Positions 38,140-47,447 of a stretch of 64,000 nucleotides of DNA are shown piece by piece. The DNA is from Aphrocallistes beatrix (taxonomy: Eukaryota > Porifera > Hexactinellida > Sceptrulophora > Aphrocallistidae). Location: the NCBI GenBank assembly GCA_963281255.1, contig OY725488.1:8777524-8841523 (forward strand), written 5' to 3'. Position numbers and translations under genes: made by a program. Within the stretch, counting starts at the first letter, position 1. Each line of letters opens with the position of its first letter. The notes beneath the pieces were generated by a model. The model was not told the origin of the DNA, ran no database searches, and was given only the letters and a program-made list of their open reading frames with translations.

Positions 38140-38689
38140 ACAAAGGTAAACTCTGATTTATTACTTAATCTTAGAGTCGTCGCTCTAATTCCTAAAGTAT
38201 TAGAAAGCAAAGTTGGATTGGAGCATAGCATTTTGCAGTGTATTGAATACCATGGTTGGAGCAATGTGAATTATGACTTGATTGCTACCTCTTTGCTTCT
38301 ATCCCGAACGTCTGGCGACTCTAGTCCTTTTTCTCAATTAACCCCAAATCTTCAATTATAATCGTATTTTGTGAGTATTTTCAGTCGAATTCTCACACTT
38401 GGAACAAGAGTCACTGGACGTTTTCTGTTTTGACTCAATCCTAAGGTGAATGAGGAGTATCCAGAATGAATAATTTAGTTTAGGAGGGTGAATTGTTGAA
38501 AATGTGTTTTTCTAAGTGAAAATATTCCTGGTCTGAATATCTATTAAATACTTGATACGCCATTCTATAATTTGTTTATGCGGATACAATTAATTCCTGA
38601 GAGTGGGGATATTTTGAGTCTAGAGATCTACTTTCGAAACTTATCGAATGGGGTTTCACCATTTTTGAAAAACAAACAAAACAGCTTTT
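38140..38689. other. Spacer downstream of the NACHT-LRR remnant
   Basis: The first ~130 bp may still be LRR-derived (ATTGGAGCATAGCATTTTGC…CTATCCCGAACGTCTGG) but with stops. The rest is AT-rich without recognised features. Confidence 0.4.
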
Positions 38690-38799
38690 GAATTTCCTGA
38701 GGTCTCGACACTATTCAATATTGAATAAAAGTAGAAATAATAGTTTCAATACTTCTAAAGAATGTAGCCTAACAATACAATAAATAAACCAATACAAAG

Positions 38800-40035
38800 T
38801 CAGAATAGTTGGATGCAATGATTGGGATTCTCAGAAGCTATTATTATTCTATCTTCAGAGTCTAGAGCTATTCCTCTAACAGCAATGAACTCCCCTCTTT
38901 CTTCTCCTTTCTGACCGAATTTGTGAATCAATTCTCCTCTGTTAGAGAAGATTAACACACGATTAGTAGCATAATCCGTCATTAGAATGTTGTTAGCTTT
39001 ATCTACACAGAAGTAGTATGGAGCTATCTCTAGGTTCCCTTCTCCACAAGGTATTATCTGTCTGATGAGCTGGTGAGAATAATTGTAGTAGCGAACACAC
39101 GGATTTCCTTCTGTTAACACTACAACCTCATCAGAAGTCAGCTTAACATCTCTGGGAGAGAAAATATCCTCAATGAATGAATGGAATGTAAGATCCAAGT
39201 TTAAACATTGAATTCTAGCGTTGTTACTGTCACAAATGTAAATTCTTTTCTTTTCATTTGATACATCAACTCCTCTAGGCCAATCAAATTCTAGTTTTCC
39301 TTTCCCTTTCTTCCCAACAGAGTTTAGGAATTTCCCTTCTGTACTATACGCATTCAGGGAATGGACCATGAACTGCGTAACATAGACTTTGCTATGGTTG
39401 ATACAAATACTTTGTGGGCAAGACATCTTCTCTTTGAAATCAAAAATGAATTCCATATTTTTAGTAAACACTTGTACACGATTGTTCAATGAATCACAGA
39501 TGTAAACATTGTCAGTTTCAGAATCTATTGCGATTGATTCAGGAAAGTTGAACACTCCGGGTGATGTAGATTCAGTAGAAGTGTGCTTACAAGCTACCAT
39601 GAGGGGGTCTCCTTTCTCTTCATAGGGAGGGCCATCACTCACTTCGATCACTCCTATCTTGCTCAGTTTATGGAACACAGACTCATCCCACTTCAACACT
39701 ACTCTCCGCATGCTAGCGAGATCTCTCTCAAACTTAGCTCTTATCTCTTTAATGTGTGCTTCTAACACAGACACACTCTTTTTCACAATTTCTTTATTTT
39801 CGTTTTCCTTCACAGAGGATAGTTGCAACTCTTTCAAACGATTTAGTTCTCCAATCTGTTGGTTGACTCCTTCCCCCCTGTACCTAACCACCAGCTCATC
39901 CAACTCTGAAAATAGAGTGGCTTCCCTCTCCACTAACACCTGATGAGATCTCTGGATCTTTGTGGCTATTTCTTTCCTCACTCTCTCCACCTGAGAGAGG
40001 AATGAATCACTTCTCAACACATTAGCACTAGCCAT
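38800..40035 (-). CDS. Coiled-coil/NHL-repeat protein
   Basis: 411 residues from the ATG at 40035 (MASANVLRSDSFLSQVERVR). Residues ~10-130 form a coiled coil (…KIQRSHQVLVEREATLFSEL, KKSVSVLEAHIKEIRAKFER). Residues ~150-411 carry about five NHL blades: FNFPESIAIDSETDNVYICD, SNNARIQCL, DFKEKMSCPQSICINHSKVY, KLEFDWPRGVDVSNEKKRIY, and GEFIAVRGIALDSEDRIIIA at the end. There is no RING or B-box. It resembles TRIM-NHL proteins without the ligase part; function unknown. A paralogue is cut off at 1-968 and a 3'-end pseudogene fragment lies at 31183-31422. Confidence 0.88.
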   Translation of the reverse strand: MASANVLRSDSFLSQVERVRKEIATKIQRSHQVLVEREATLFSELDELVVRYRGEGVNQQIGELNRLKELQLSSVKENENKEIVKKSVSVLEAHIKEIRAKFERDLASMRRVVLKWDESVFHKLSKIGVIEVSDGPPYEEKGDPLMVACKHTSTESTSPGVFNFPESIAIDSETDNVYICDSLNNRVQVFTKNMEFIFDFKEKMSCPQSICINHSKVYVTQFMVHSLNAYSTEGKFLNSVGKKGKGKLEFDWPRGVDVSNEKKRIYICDSNNARIQCLNLDLTFHSFIEDIFSPRDVKLTSDEVVVLTEGNPCVRYYNYSHQLIRQIIPCGEGNLEIAPYYFCVDKANNILMTDYATNRVLIFSNRGELIHKFGQKGEERGEFIAVRGIALDSEDRIIIASENPNHCIQLF

Positions 40036-40249
40036 TTCCTAATGTTGAATTCACAATCGATTTGAGATATTATTACTAGAGACAAAGTATAATAAATCTA
40101 TGAATACTCTTCTGCTGTAGAATGTATTAGAGTGAACAGATCAAGTTTCATTTTGATTGGCTCCTATACTCGATAGAATTACATTCTAGTCTGGAATGGA
40201 GTATCAGTTTCGTGTAGTAAGGTACCTCTGGAGTTCTTTGACATTGTTT

Positions 40250-41117
40250 GGTCTTGGGAAAGGTATCGTATGAACTTGAGATGATCCCAACGTCTCAACA
40301 GTTTTCTGGCATTGAGTGGGACCACCCATGGTTAAAGCGCTATGAACAGTTCGGTACACAATTGCAGTTAGTAAACGGAGTTCAGGTGCGCAACTACAAG
40401 ATCAACCGTTTTCAAACCTTCAAAGTATCATCGTCGCTCCTGATTCCATGAACGGGATTTCCTCTGTCAGGTTCACGATCATATGGATCATCAGGGTGTT
40501 GATCGCACACTTAGCCATCTAAGGTCCATTACTTTTTGGTTAAGACGCCTTCTGACCTCCACGATTATGTGACATCATGCGAAGTGAGTCAAAGAGCAAA
40601 ACTTGCACTACCAACTAAGGTACCACTACTGAATATTCCTTTTGGAAGAACCATGCAGTTAATACAGATGGATATTCTTGAGGTTCTCTTCAATAGAAAA
40701 GGAAACAGATATATTTTGGTTGTGATACATTCACAAAATAGTTAGATACCCAACCAGAAGACAGAGACAATCACAGAGAAATTGGTCGAACTATTTTCGA
40801 GGTTTGGTAGTCCCGAGTTTCTGCATTCGGACCAGGGATGAAATTTTGAATCACGTCTATTGAAGGAAACGTGTAGGTGTCTAGGAATTCACAAAACTCA
40901 CACTAGACCATACCACCCACAGGGTGGATGGTATGGTGTAGTGTGAGTTTTGTGAAAACGGTTGAATCTTGTAGTTGCGCACCTGAACTCCGTTTACTAA
41001 TTGCAATTGTGTACTGATCTGTTCATAGTGCTTTAACCATGGGTGGTCCCACTCAATTCCAGAAAACTGAGACGTTGGAATAATCTCAGTTCATACGATA
41101 CTTGTCCCAAGACCGTA
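40250..41117. mobile_element. Ty3-type integrase fragment within a fold-back
   Basis: Arms 40250-40425 and ~40945-41117 are inverted copies of each other. Between them (about 40440-40925) the plus strand carries degraded integrase sequence in shifting frames: a His-His…Cys-Cys zinc-binding region, then part of the catalytic core (the LIQMDILEV segment with the first Asp, and later LHSDQG-like and PYHPQ-like residues). Stops and frameshifts make it non-functional. At the right the sequence folds back at a ~65-bp near-perfect palindrome centred near 40921. It is a broken LTR retrotransposon of the Ty3 class; no LTRs, gag or reverse transcriptase are seen. Confidence 0.8.
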
Positions 41118-41131
41118 GCATAAGCTGTTGA

Positions 41132-41645
41132 CTAGTTCTGTAAGTGCGCAGAGTTCAGCTTTTCTCGGTTTCTGCAAATTTCCTCGGTGTATCTGCTATG
41201 CATCCAAATCAATAGAGATAAGTCCAAATTGATCTCAAATGAAACTCCAATCAAAGATGCCAATATTTGCAACAAAGAATATTCAGAGAGGAGATAGCTA
41301 CAGTTGGAAGATGCAGTGGATAGTGAGGTAAATAACATTAGCTTCTGTTTCGTAATATCTGGATACTAGCCAGTTCATTTCTTGAGCAGAGTCTACAGCA
41401 GTACTACTTCCTTGAATACAAGCTTGATAAATAGGTCCACATTGACCATTATTTAATGATGGAGGTCTCCACTGCAGATTATCCAGATTTGGTGATGTAC
41501 CATATATAATTCCGTCTACATCAATCCATATCCAATCAGGAATAACAGAAGGTATCGCTTGTTCAGCCATATTAACAGTATGCAGAGTATTAGACCAGTA
41601 TTGTGCGAGAGTTAGCAGGTAACAGTGTGTTACATTGCTGTCCAT
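41132..41645 (-). pseudogene. Deletion copy of the FN3/cysteine-rich membrane protein
   Basis: Positions 41330-41645 match the N-terminal part of the gene at 4929-6836 (PDWIWIDVDGIIYGTSPNLD, SAQEMNWLVSRYYETEANVI). At ~41335 it jumps directly to sequence matching the C-terminal end (SSNCSYLLSEY…SLIGVSF…WMHSRY). About 1.3 kb are missing, the signal peptide region is damaged and the frame is not continuous. It is a relic of a duplicated gene and lies immediately beside the fold-back element. Confidence 0.9.
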
Positions 41646-41649
41646 TAGA

Positions 41650-42243
41650 GACTTCCCAAATAATTTGAAATAATTGAGATTAATACAAATGTATTATAAT
41701 GTTCGATAATAGAGTCATTGTATTTTGTGACAAATTAAGGCTACTAACACATATTAGACAATTAGAAAAGCTAGAAGCAAGATATAATGTAAAATACTTT
41801 GCTTCAAATAGTTTTATTGATTGGACTCATTGTTACAAATACTAAATTACAAGAGTTACAGTGGAAATCAAATACAATGTAAACCATTTTCAATACTATA
41901 CACAAATCTTATATTAACTAACTCTGACTTTAATCTTAAAATTGAAACTGTATTTAATGTCGAATAAATTAAATAACATACTTATATAGCGCTGACTCTA
42001 TAGCGATAATAACGCAACGTTTTCAGTGGAGAATGCTACCCATTTCAGACGGATTTAGCAGCATTTGGGTAGGAGAAATGACTCCCAAGTTATCGAACGG
42101 GGCATTTACTAGCAGGGAGGGTGGTAGTCGCAGTTTTAGGTGAGGAAAAAGAGTTTTTAGGATAGTGGCATTTCGCTAGAGTCAGCGACAATGTCACTCA
42201 GCGCCATACAAGTGTTCTGTAAGTTAAAATAGAATCGTTTGAA
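41650..42243. other. Spacer, nothing recognised
   Basis: AT-rich. The right end should hold the 3' UTR of the five-exon minus-strand gene. Confidence 0.4.
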
Positions 42244-45200
42244 TTAGCATTCCATATCCACTCTGCTTATCAACAGTCTAATACACTCCTTAATCTTGAT
42301 CCCGTCCAGGTTCAGTGAGTACTTTCTGAACATTTTAGAAAGGAGTTGCAGGCTGTCTTTGAGAGACCGGAGCTGCTCCGGACTCCAAGAGAAGTGGGAG
42401 GACTTGAGCAGGATGTACAGGATGTGCAGCTCAGAGTGCAGCTGATAGAAGTCACAGTGCTGGTCCATGTTTCTGTCGGAGAGTGCGAACTCTAGGAACA
42501 GTAGCACCCTGCCAGGCACCAAGCTGTAAATCTCCTCTAAAGAATGTCAAATCCATAAATACCCATAACCATTCAGTCTAGTTCTGCCATAATGAATGAA
42601 TGAATCAATCATTGTAGAGTAACTAATCTAATTAAATATGAGAATAAAACTATGGAATTCATTGTAGAGAAGGGCGTAGTTGCCCAAGAGATTATTACAA
42701 GAAAGTTAAACATCAAAACAGAATGGATTCTCGTAGTAAGTAGTTCTACGAACCTAAGTCGGATATAGCTTCCACCTGGTCCTGGAAGCTGTCTCTGGGG
42801 AGGCCGGAGAGAGCGCAGAGAGCGATCCAAGCCTGGAAAACGGCGGCGTTGCCCTTCCACTCCATCACAGAGCTGCACAGGCGTAGGAGAGTGTGGTGGT
42901 GCGTGACTCTACCCAGCACAGCTCTCAGCACAGTTCGCAGTATGCCCAGGTCTGCAGTCTCGAACAGAGAACTGATGCAGCCGCGTACGTTAGTGTTACG
43001 CAGGTCTACGTTCTTGTCTACAGCGAGCAGGAGTGTGAACGCCAGCAGGAAGGATTTCACTTCAGGAGAGTAGGCAGAGGGAGTTGTGTCCAGCTGCAAG
43101 GAGATGATGTGCCATAAGATGTCCAGGTTCACCCCAGTTATCGGGATTGATGAAGCGTTGAGGATCGTGATCCTGGGGATGCAATCGGATTAGATTTGTG
43201 TATACAGCGTGTGTACTAAATTAGTTGTATTATATAACTCACTCATTCGTGCGTGCTTCTGGAACCTCCATTTTGAGATTGCAAGCCCTAGCTAGGTCTT
43301 TGAGCAATATTCTGTCATTTGTGAGGTGGGAAATGACGCGAAACAATATATCAAAAGAAAAGAAAGGTTTCTCTTTCGAGAGAGAAACACACCTTGAAAT
43401 AGACTGCTTAACTCGCATCGACCTGAGGAGATTGCTGCCATACACAGCCTCGTGGATCAAATCAAGCTTGTGTTTGTTCTTCACGAATGGAAGGTCGGGG
43501 TGTAGGAGGGGAGAAGGAAGAGTGTCCAGAGTCTGAGGGTCCCAGGATGGGGGCACGACTCCTTGGCATGTGATTGAGAGGAGTGGAGGTATCAGCTGGA
43601 TAACCCCAACTGGTCCCATAATATTCTTCAACTGAAAGGATAACCATCAATCATATCCACAGTGTGTGTCTATACTTACACAGGACATACCCGCTTCTCG
43701 GAGATATCCACGCAGGCAGACTCAATGATAGAAGACTCAGAATTGCTGTTATCGTCAACTTCCATGTTGAGAGTGGCGAGGTGTAGAATGCCGCCTTGTG
43801 CGATGTGTTGCTGCAGGTTAGCGTCCATCTCACTCAGCTGCTGCAGCTCCTCTGCGTGCTCCATGAACTTGCGGATGGTCCTGGGTTTGGTGTGCAGGAC
43901 TGGAGAGCAGATGGTGCCATCAGAAGTATTGCTGAGGATGCTGTCTACAGGAATGCACTTAAATACATTAATTAAACTCGGCGACAAATTCTTATCATCT
44001 CCCTGAACCTTCAGATCTACACACTGCGTGCGTTTGATATAGTTTTATCACTTATGCACTGATGTACTTGCAAAGCAGTGGCTATGTTGAACTATTAAAC
44101 TACTATAAGGTCATGTCTACTGCTCTGTCTGTGTATTTTAACTTTGCTGAGTTAGTTGTGTAGGAATCAGACGAATTGTTAGTGTGTTTCAATATTGCAA
44201 ACTTTCAATGCTGCATTTCATTAGCATCTCTGCTGTTTATTTCCATGGCCTTGACTTATAGCATATTTTTATTATGGATAATCCGTCGAAGTTGTCACTT
44301 TTTCGATGTGCTACATACATACCTGCGAGGATTCCACATCTATCAAAAGATTGGAAACCTATTTTTGGTTCAGACTATAATCTTCATGATAATCCGCAGT
44401 AGCTGTAGTTAAAACAAAAATGAATTTCCCATACAATTAGTGCAGCTCCTATAGGGATATGTCCTTATAGCTGGACAGTGTTGTACAACCGTCCGTGTGT
44501 AGTATGTAGGTGTGTAGGTGGGTATGTCCGTTCAAAAATATATGTTTTAAGCTAGTGAGGTCTCAACGGCTAATCTTATATATTAAAACGCAATGTTTTT
44601 TTGCACAGTTGATTGAGGAACTGGGAGGTGCTAGAAATGTGAAATTTGGCACACAGGCAAATAATAATGAGTCTACGATAAAGTTCGAAGATCTAAGCGA
44701 AATCTTCACACCTCGCCGAGATAGGTGACAAATTGTTTATAAAACAAATACATTGGGATCTAAACAGGAGTGAATACATTTACTATGCATAAAATCGAAG
44801 GGACTATTTGTGATTGAAATTCATTGGTTCAAGCGAGAACCAATCAATTATCAGTTTTTATAATGCGATTCACACGATTCCATTTCATATTTGATTGTTA
44901 AAAGTTATTTTATGATCAAAATTATTGATTATAGCACATAAACACATATACCTCGATTGTTGTTACTCAACTGAAGTTGTTTGAGTCGTTCAAATATAAT
45001 AATCTTTATAAAGTGAACTTTGTAGTTTCAAATTGACATTACATTCAGGCTTAGTTAGCTCAATATTAAGCAAATTCCTTTTATCATTAACTTTCTTTTC
45101 TTTTCCAGTTCTGAATTCATGATTAACCGTCTGCAAGCCGCGCAGCGCAAGCAAGCGAAGCACGCTTGTATAAGGTATTTCCCTATGAGAATCTGAATTT

Positions 45201-45649
45201 CGCATTCAGAAAGCACTAAAATGAGTATTTATCTCAATGTATTACAATACAAGCGCGCTTCGCTTGCTTGCGCTCGCGGCTGGCGGACACTCCCTTCGGT
45301 CGCCTGGGGTCACATTGGTTAATTATAAGGGAGATAGCATCTCTAAATATGTCTGTCCTACTGTGATAATCGATATCACTCGAAATGTTCATTCATGTTC
45401 CTTCGAGCCGCTCACTGGAGCTGCACTATCGGTCTGTCGACCCACATTTCACTCAATCGCATCAATTTCATTTATCCTTAATTTCCTATATTAAGGTATT
45501 CAACAAAGTCTTTGCTTACCATTTGGATCAAGTGCTGTCTTCTGACCTTTTCTTGAGTTCACTGTCTTAGACTCATGAAGTGATTTTGAATCAGTTTTTT
45601 TACATTTCTTTTCATTTGTAGTGACAGATTTCATTTCGTTACTAATCAT
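42244..45649 (-). CDS. Five-exon gene, possibly SLF2/SIMC1 (FAM178)-like
   Basis: Exons by splice signals: 45520-45649 (ATG at 45649; donor AATG|GTAAGC), 43691-44016 (acceptor GTGTAG), 43243-43631, 42754-43172 and 42244-42536. All phases agree and the joined frame is 518 residues. The first ~60 residues are Lys/Ser-rich and disordered (MISNEMKSVTTNEKKCKKTD). A coiled-coil-like stretch follows (HAEELQQLSEMDANLQQHIA). The C-terminal ~370 residues are all-helical with no known motif (KNIMGPVGVIQLIPPLL, EVKSFLLAFTLLLAVDKNVD, HSELHILYILLKSS). A disordered N-terminus plus helical C-terminus, and weak local likeness to the end of human SLF2, suggest the Nse5-like SLF2/SIMC1 family of SMC5/6 partners. 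That is a guess. Intron 1 contains family H repeats. Confidence 0.65.
44574..45169 (+). repeat. Repeat family H, long type (in intron 1 of the five-exon gene)
   Basis: Starts TCTTATATATTAAAACGC after TAA, has GATTGAGGAACTGGGAGGTG, TTCACACCTCGCCGAGATAG and a shortened interior, and ends CGCAGCGCAAGCAAGCGAAG then CACGCTTG. Confidence 0.75.
45250..45385 (-). repeat. Repeat family H, short type, 3' end only, inverted
   Basis: Begins CAAGCGCGCTTCGCTTGCTT and GGCTGGCGGACACTCCCTTC, and continues with GGTCACATTGGTTAATTATA to AATCGATATCACTCGAAA. It is 80 bp from the end of the previous copy, in inverted orientation. The remainder of the element is absent. Confidence 0.7.
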
Positions 45650-46011
45650 GCACGCCAAGGAACGCCACCTATTCCTTGTAATTGGAAATAAGTAATTGAT
45701 TATTATTAAAGTTACTAAGCTAGGAGAATGGTTGTAAAGCTCTGAATGTTAGCCAATGGCAGACTGATCATGTCCATCACACGACGAAATTCATGAAAAA
45801 GCGGGCACAACATTAGTTCAATAGAAGAATGAGAAAGGAGGAACGTTCGGTTGTATAAAGGGAGGTTGGCAGGTATAAATATGAAGTCCTGCTTGATGTT
45901 AGTGTTGCTAGGCTTAATGTAGTTATCCGAAACCCTCGGTTAACCAAACTAGTGCGTATATAGAATTTGGAAATGATGCTACTTAACCCGCGGTTGGCTA
46001 AGAATGTTGAA
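45650..46011. other. Spacer upstream of the five-exon gene
   Basis: It should contain the promoter of the minus-strand gene starting at 45649. No repeats or reading frames are recognised. Confidence 0.35.
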
Positions 46012-46222
46012 AGTGAAAATGAAAGTATACATTGAAAGTGAAAATGGGGTTTTCTCTATTTATACTTTTGAGACGTAGCCAGGCGAGGGTTAATTAATCC
46101 AAGGGAATTGAAGCATTATCCCTTAGAAGACATTGGGGTCAAAGGTATAAATAGAAATGACCCCACTTTCACTTTCACTTTCAGTTCATTTTCAATTAAC
46201 TTTCACTTTCATTTCAACATTC
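46012..46222. repeat. Inverted repeat (MITE-like) with GAAAGTGAAA arms
   Basis: Left arm 46012-46070 (AATGTTGAAAGTGAAAATGA… CTATTTATACTTTTGA) is inverted at 46135-46222 (TCAAAGGTATAAATAGAAAT… TTCACTTTCATTTCAACATT). Part of the right arm (ATAAATAGAAATGACCCCA) recurs at 47240-47258. Long imperfect palindrome, no coding. Confidence 0.7.
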
Positions 46223-46413
46223 CATGTCCTGTGAGGGTTATTAAACCACCAAATTTCTAACCACTCAGATAGTACACTCATAATATGCTGTCAATCAACT
46301 CCAGACATCACTCAATTCATAGAAATACGTAGCAACATCATATCCCTGGTTCGTTTCGTCACTTTTAAAATGATACTCAACCGCAATACATAAATAGTAC
46401 GTAAAATATGTTA

Positions 46414-46523
46414 CAGTAGAAAGTCGCTTTTCTGACTCCAGTTTTTCGAACCTCAGTTATCCGAACTTTCGCTTATCCGAACCCCTTTTGGTCCCATATG
46501 TACGGATAACAGACGATCTACAC
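46414..46523. mobile_element. Pogo/Tigger-like MITE
   Basis: After TTA begins CAGTAGAAAGTCGCTTTTCT, then TTATCCGAACTTTCGCTTAT, ending near GGATAACAGACGATCTAC. The CAGTAGAAAGTCGC/TTATCCGAAC text is the look of Tigger termini. Ends are imperfect. Confidence 0.5.
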
Positions 46524-47447
46524 TAATTTTAAGAGTTAGTCAATATGGATGTGGAATGCTTTTATAAAAAGAACTCAGTCATAATTCCCGAATTATTCTC
46601 TGATCTTAAACACAACCATCCTTTTACAATAAAAAATATTTGACAGCAATTGACTAAAATATAATAATTACAACATTAGTATATTGTCAAGTGAATGGGA
46701 AGAAAATATTTACAAATGATTGAGTTTTAGCTCAAATAGTAGAAAATCTAGTTAAGAACAACATGCAAAGAGCATGCAAATAGATATACACAGGCAATAT
46801 TTACAGGGTGCAATAATTAAAACGTCAAATTGACTTTTGGGGGCCACAATATGTTGTCAAATATTGTTGCAACTCAATTGGGAGTCTAAATCTGAAGGAT
46901 GAGGGAGAAGATGTGTGGGAAAATGTAGAGGAAGGAGAGAAAAATTATTATCTGTATCATCTAGGGAAATAAAAAGATATTTTTAAATTTTATAAATAGT
47001 GTTATATAAAGTGTTTATCATCCATTGTGCTAATTGAGAGGGAAATGGTGAGAAAGAATGTGACATGAACCATCCTGATCACACACTCATGCTTAGAAAA
47101 AATGAAAACTGAATATTCACAGGTAATGTTTAATACTTGTGTATTAGAATTAATTAACCCTTAAATGGCGCTAGATTTTTGCTAACTCATTTCCGGTTGT
47201 CATTTTGGGCGGGGAAACCTTAGAAGTGTGGGTCTTTGCTATAAATAGAAATGACCCCAGGTAATTTAAAGGTTAATGCATTCCAAGACGGTTGGGTCCA
47301 AGCTACCTACTGACTGAATGCTGAAATGAAAAAGGTAGGATTGATAGTCTCCTGCACATTAGCACAACGGAATAAAAACTAATCCTACAATTTAGGTGCT
47401 TACCATGAAATTTCCTAACTAAAGTTGTCAAGTTGGTAGCTTTAGAC
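46524..47447. other. Spacer downstream of the astacin gene
   Basis: AT-rich, without a gene. It contains a partial relative of the 46.1-kb inverted repeat (about 47215-47262). Confidence 0.4.

Noticed and set aside
43225-43536. Plus-strand frame with basic and acidic stretches
   Set aside because: Antisense to an exon of the five-exon minus-strand gene; no recognisable features.
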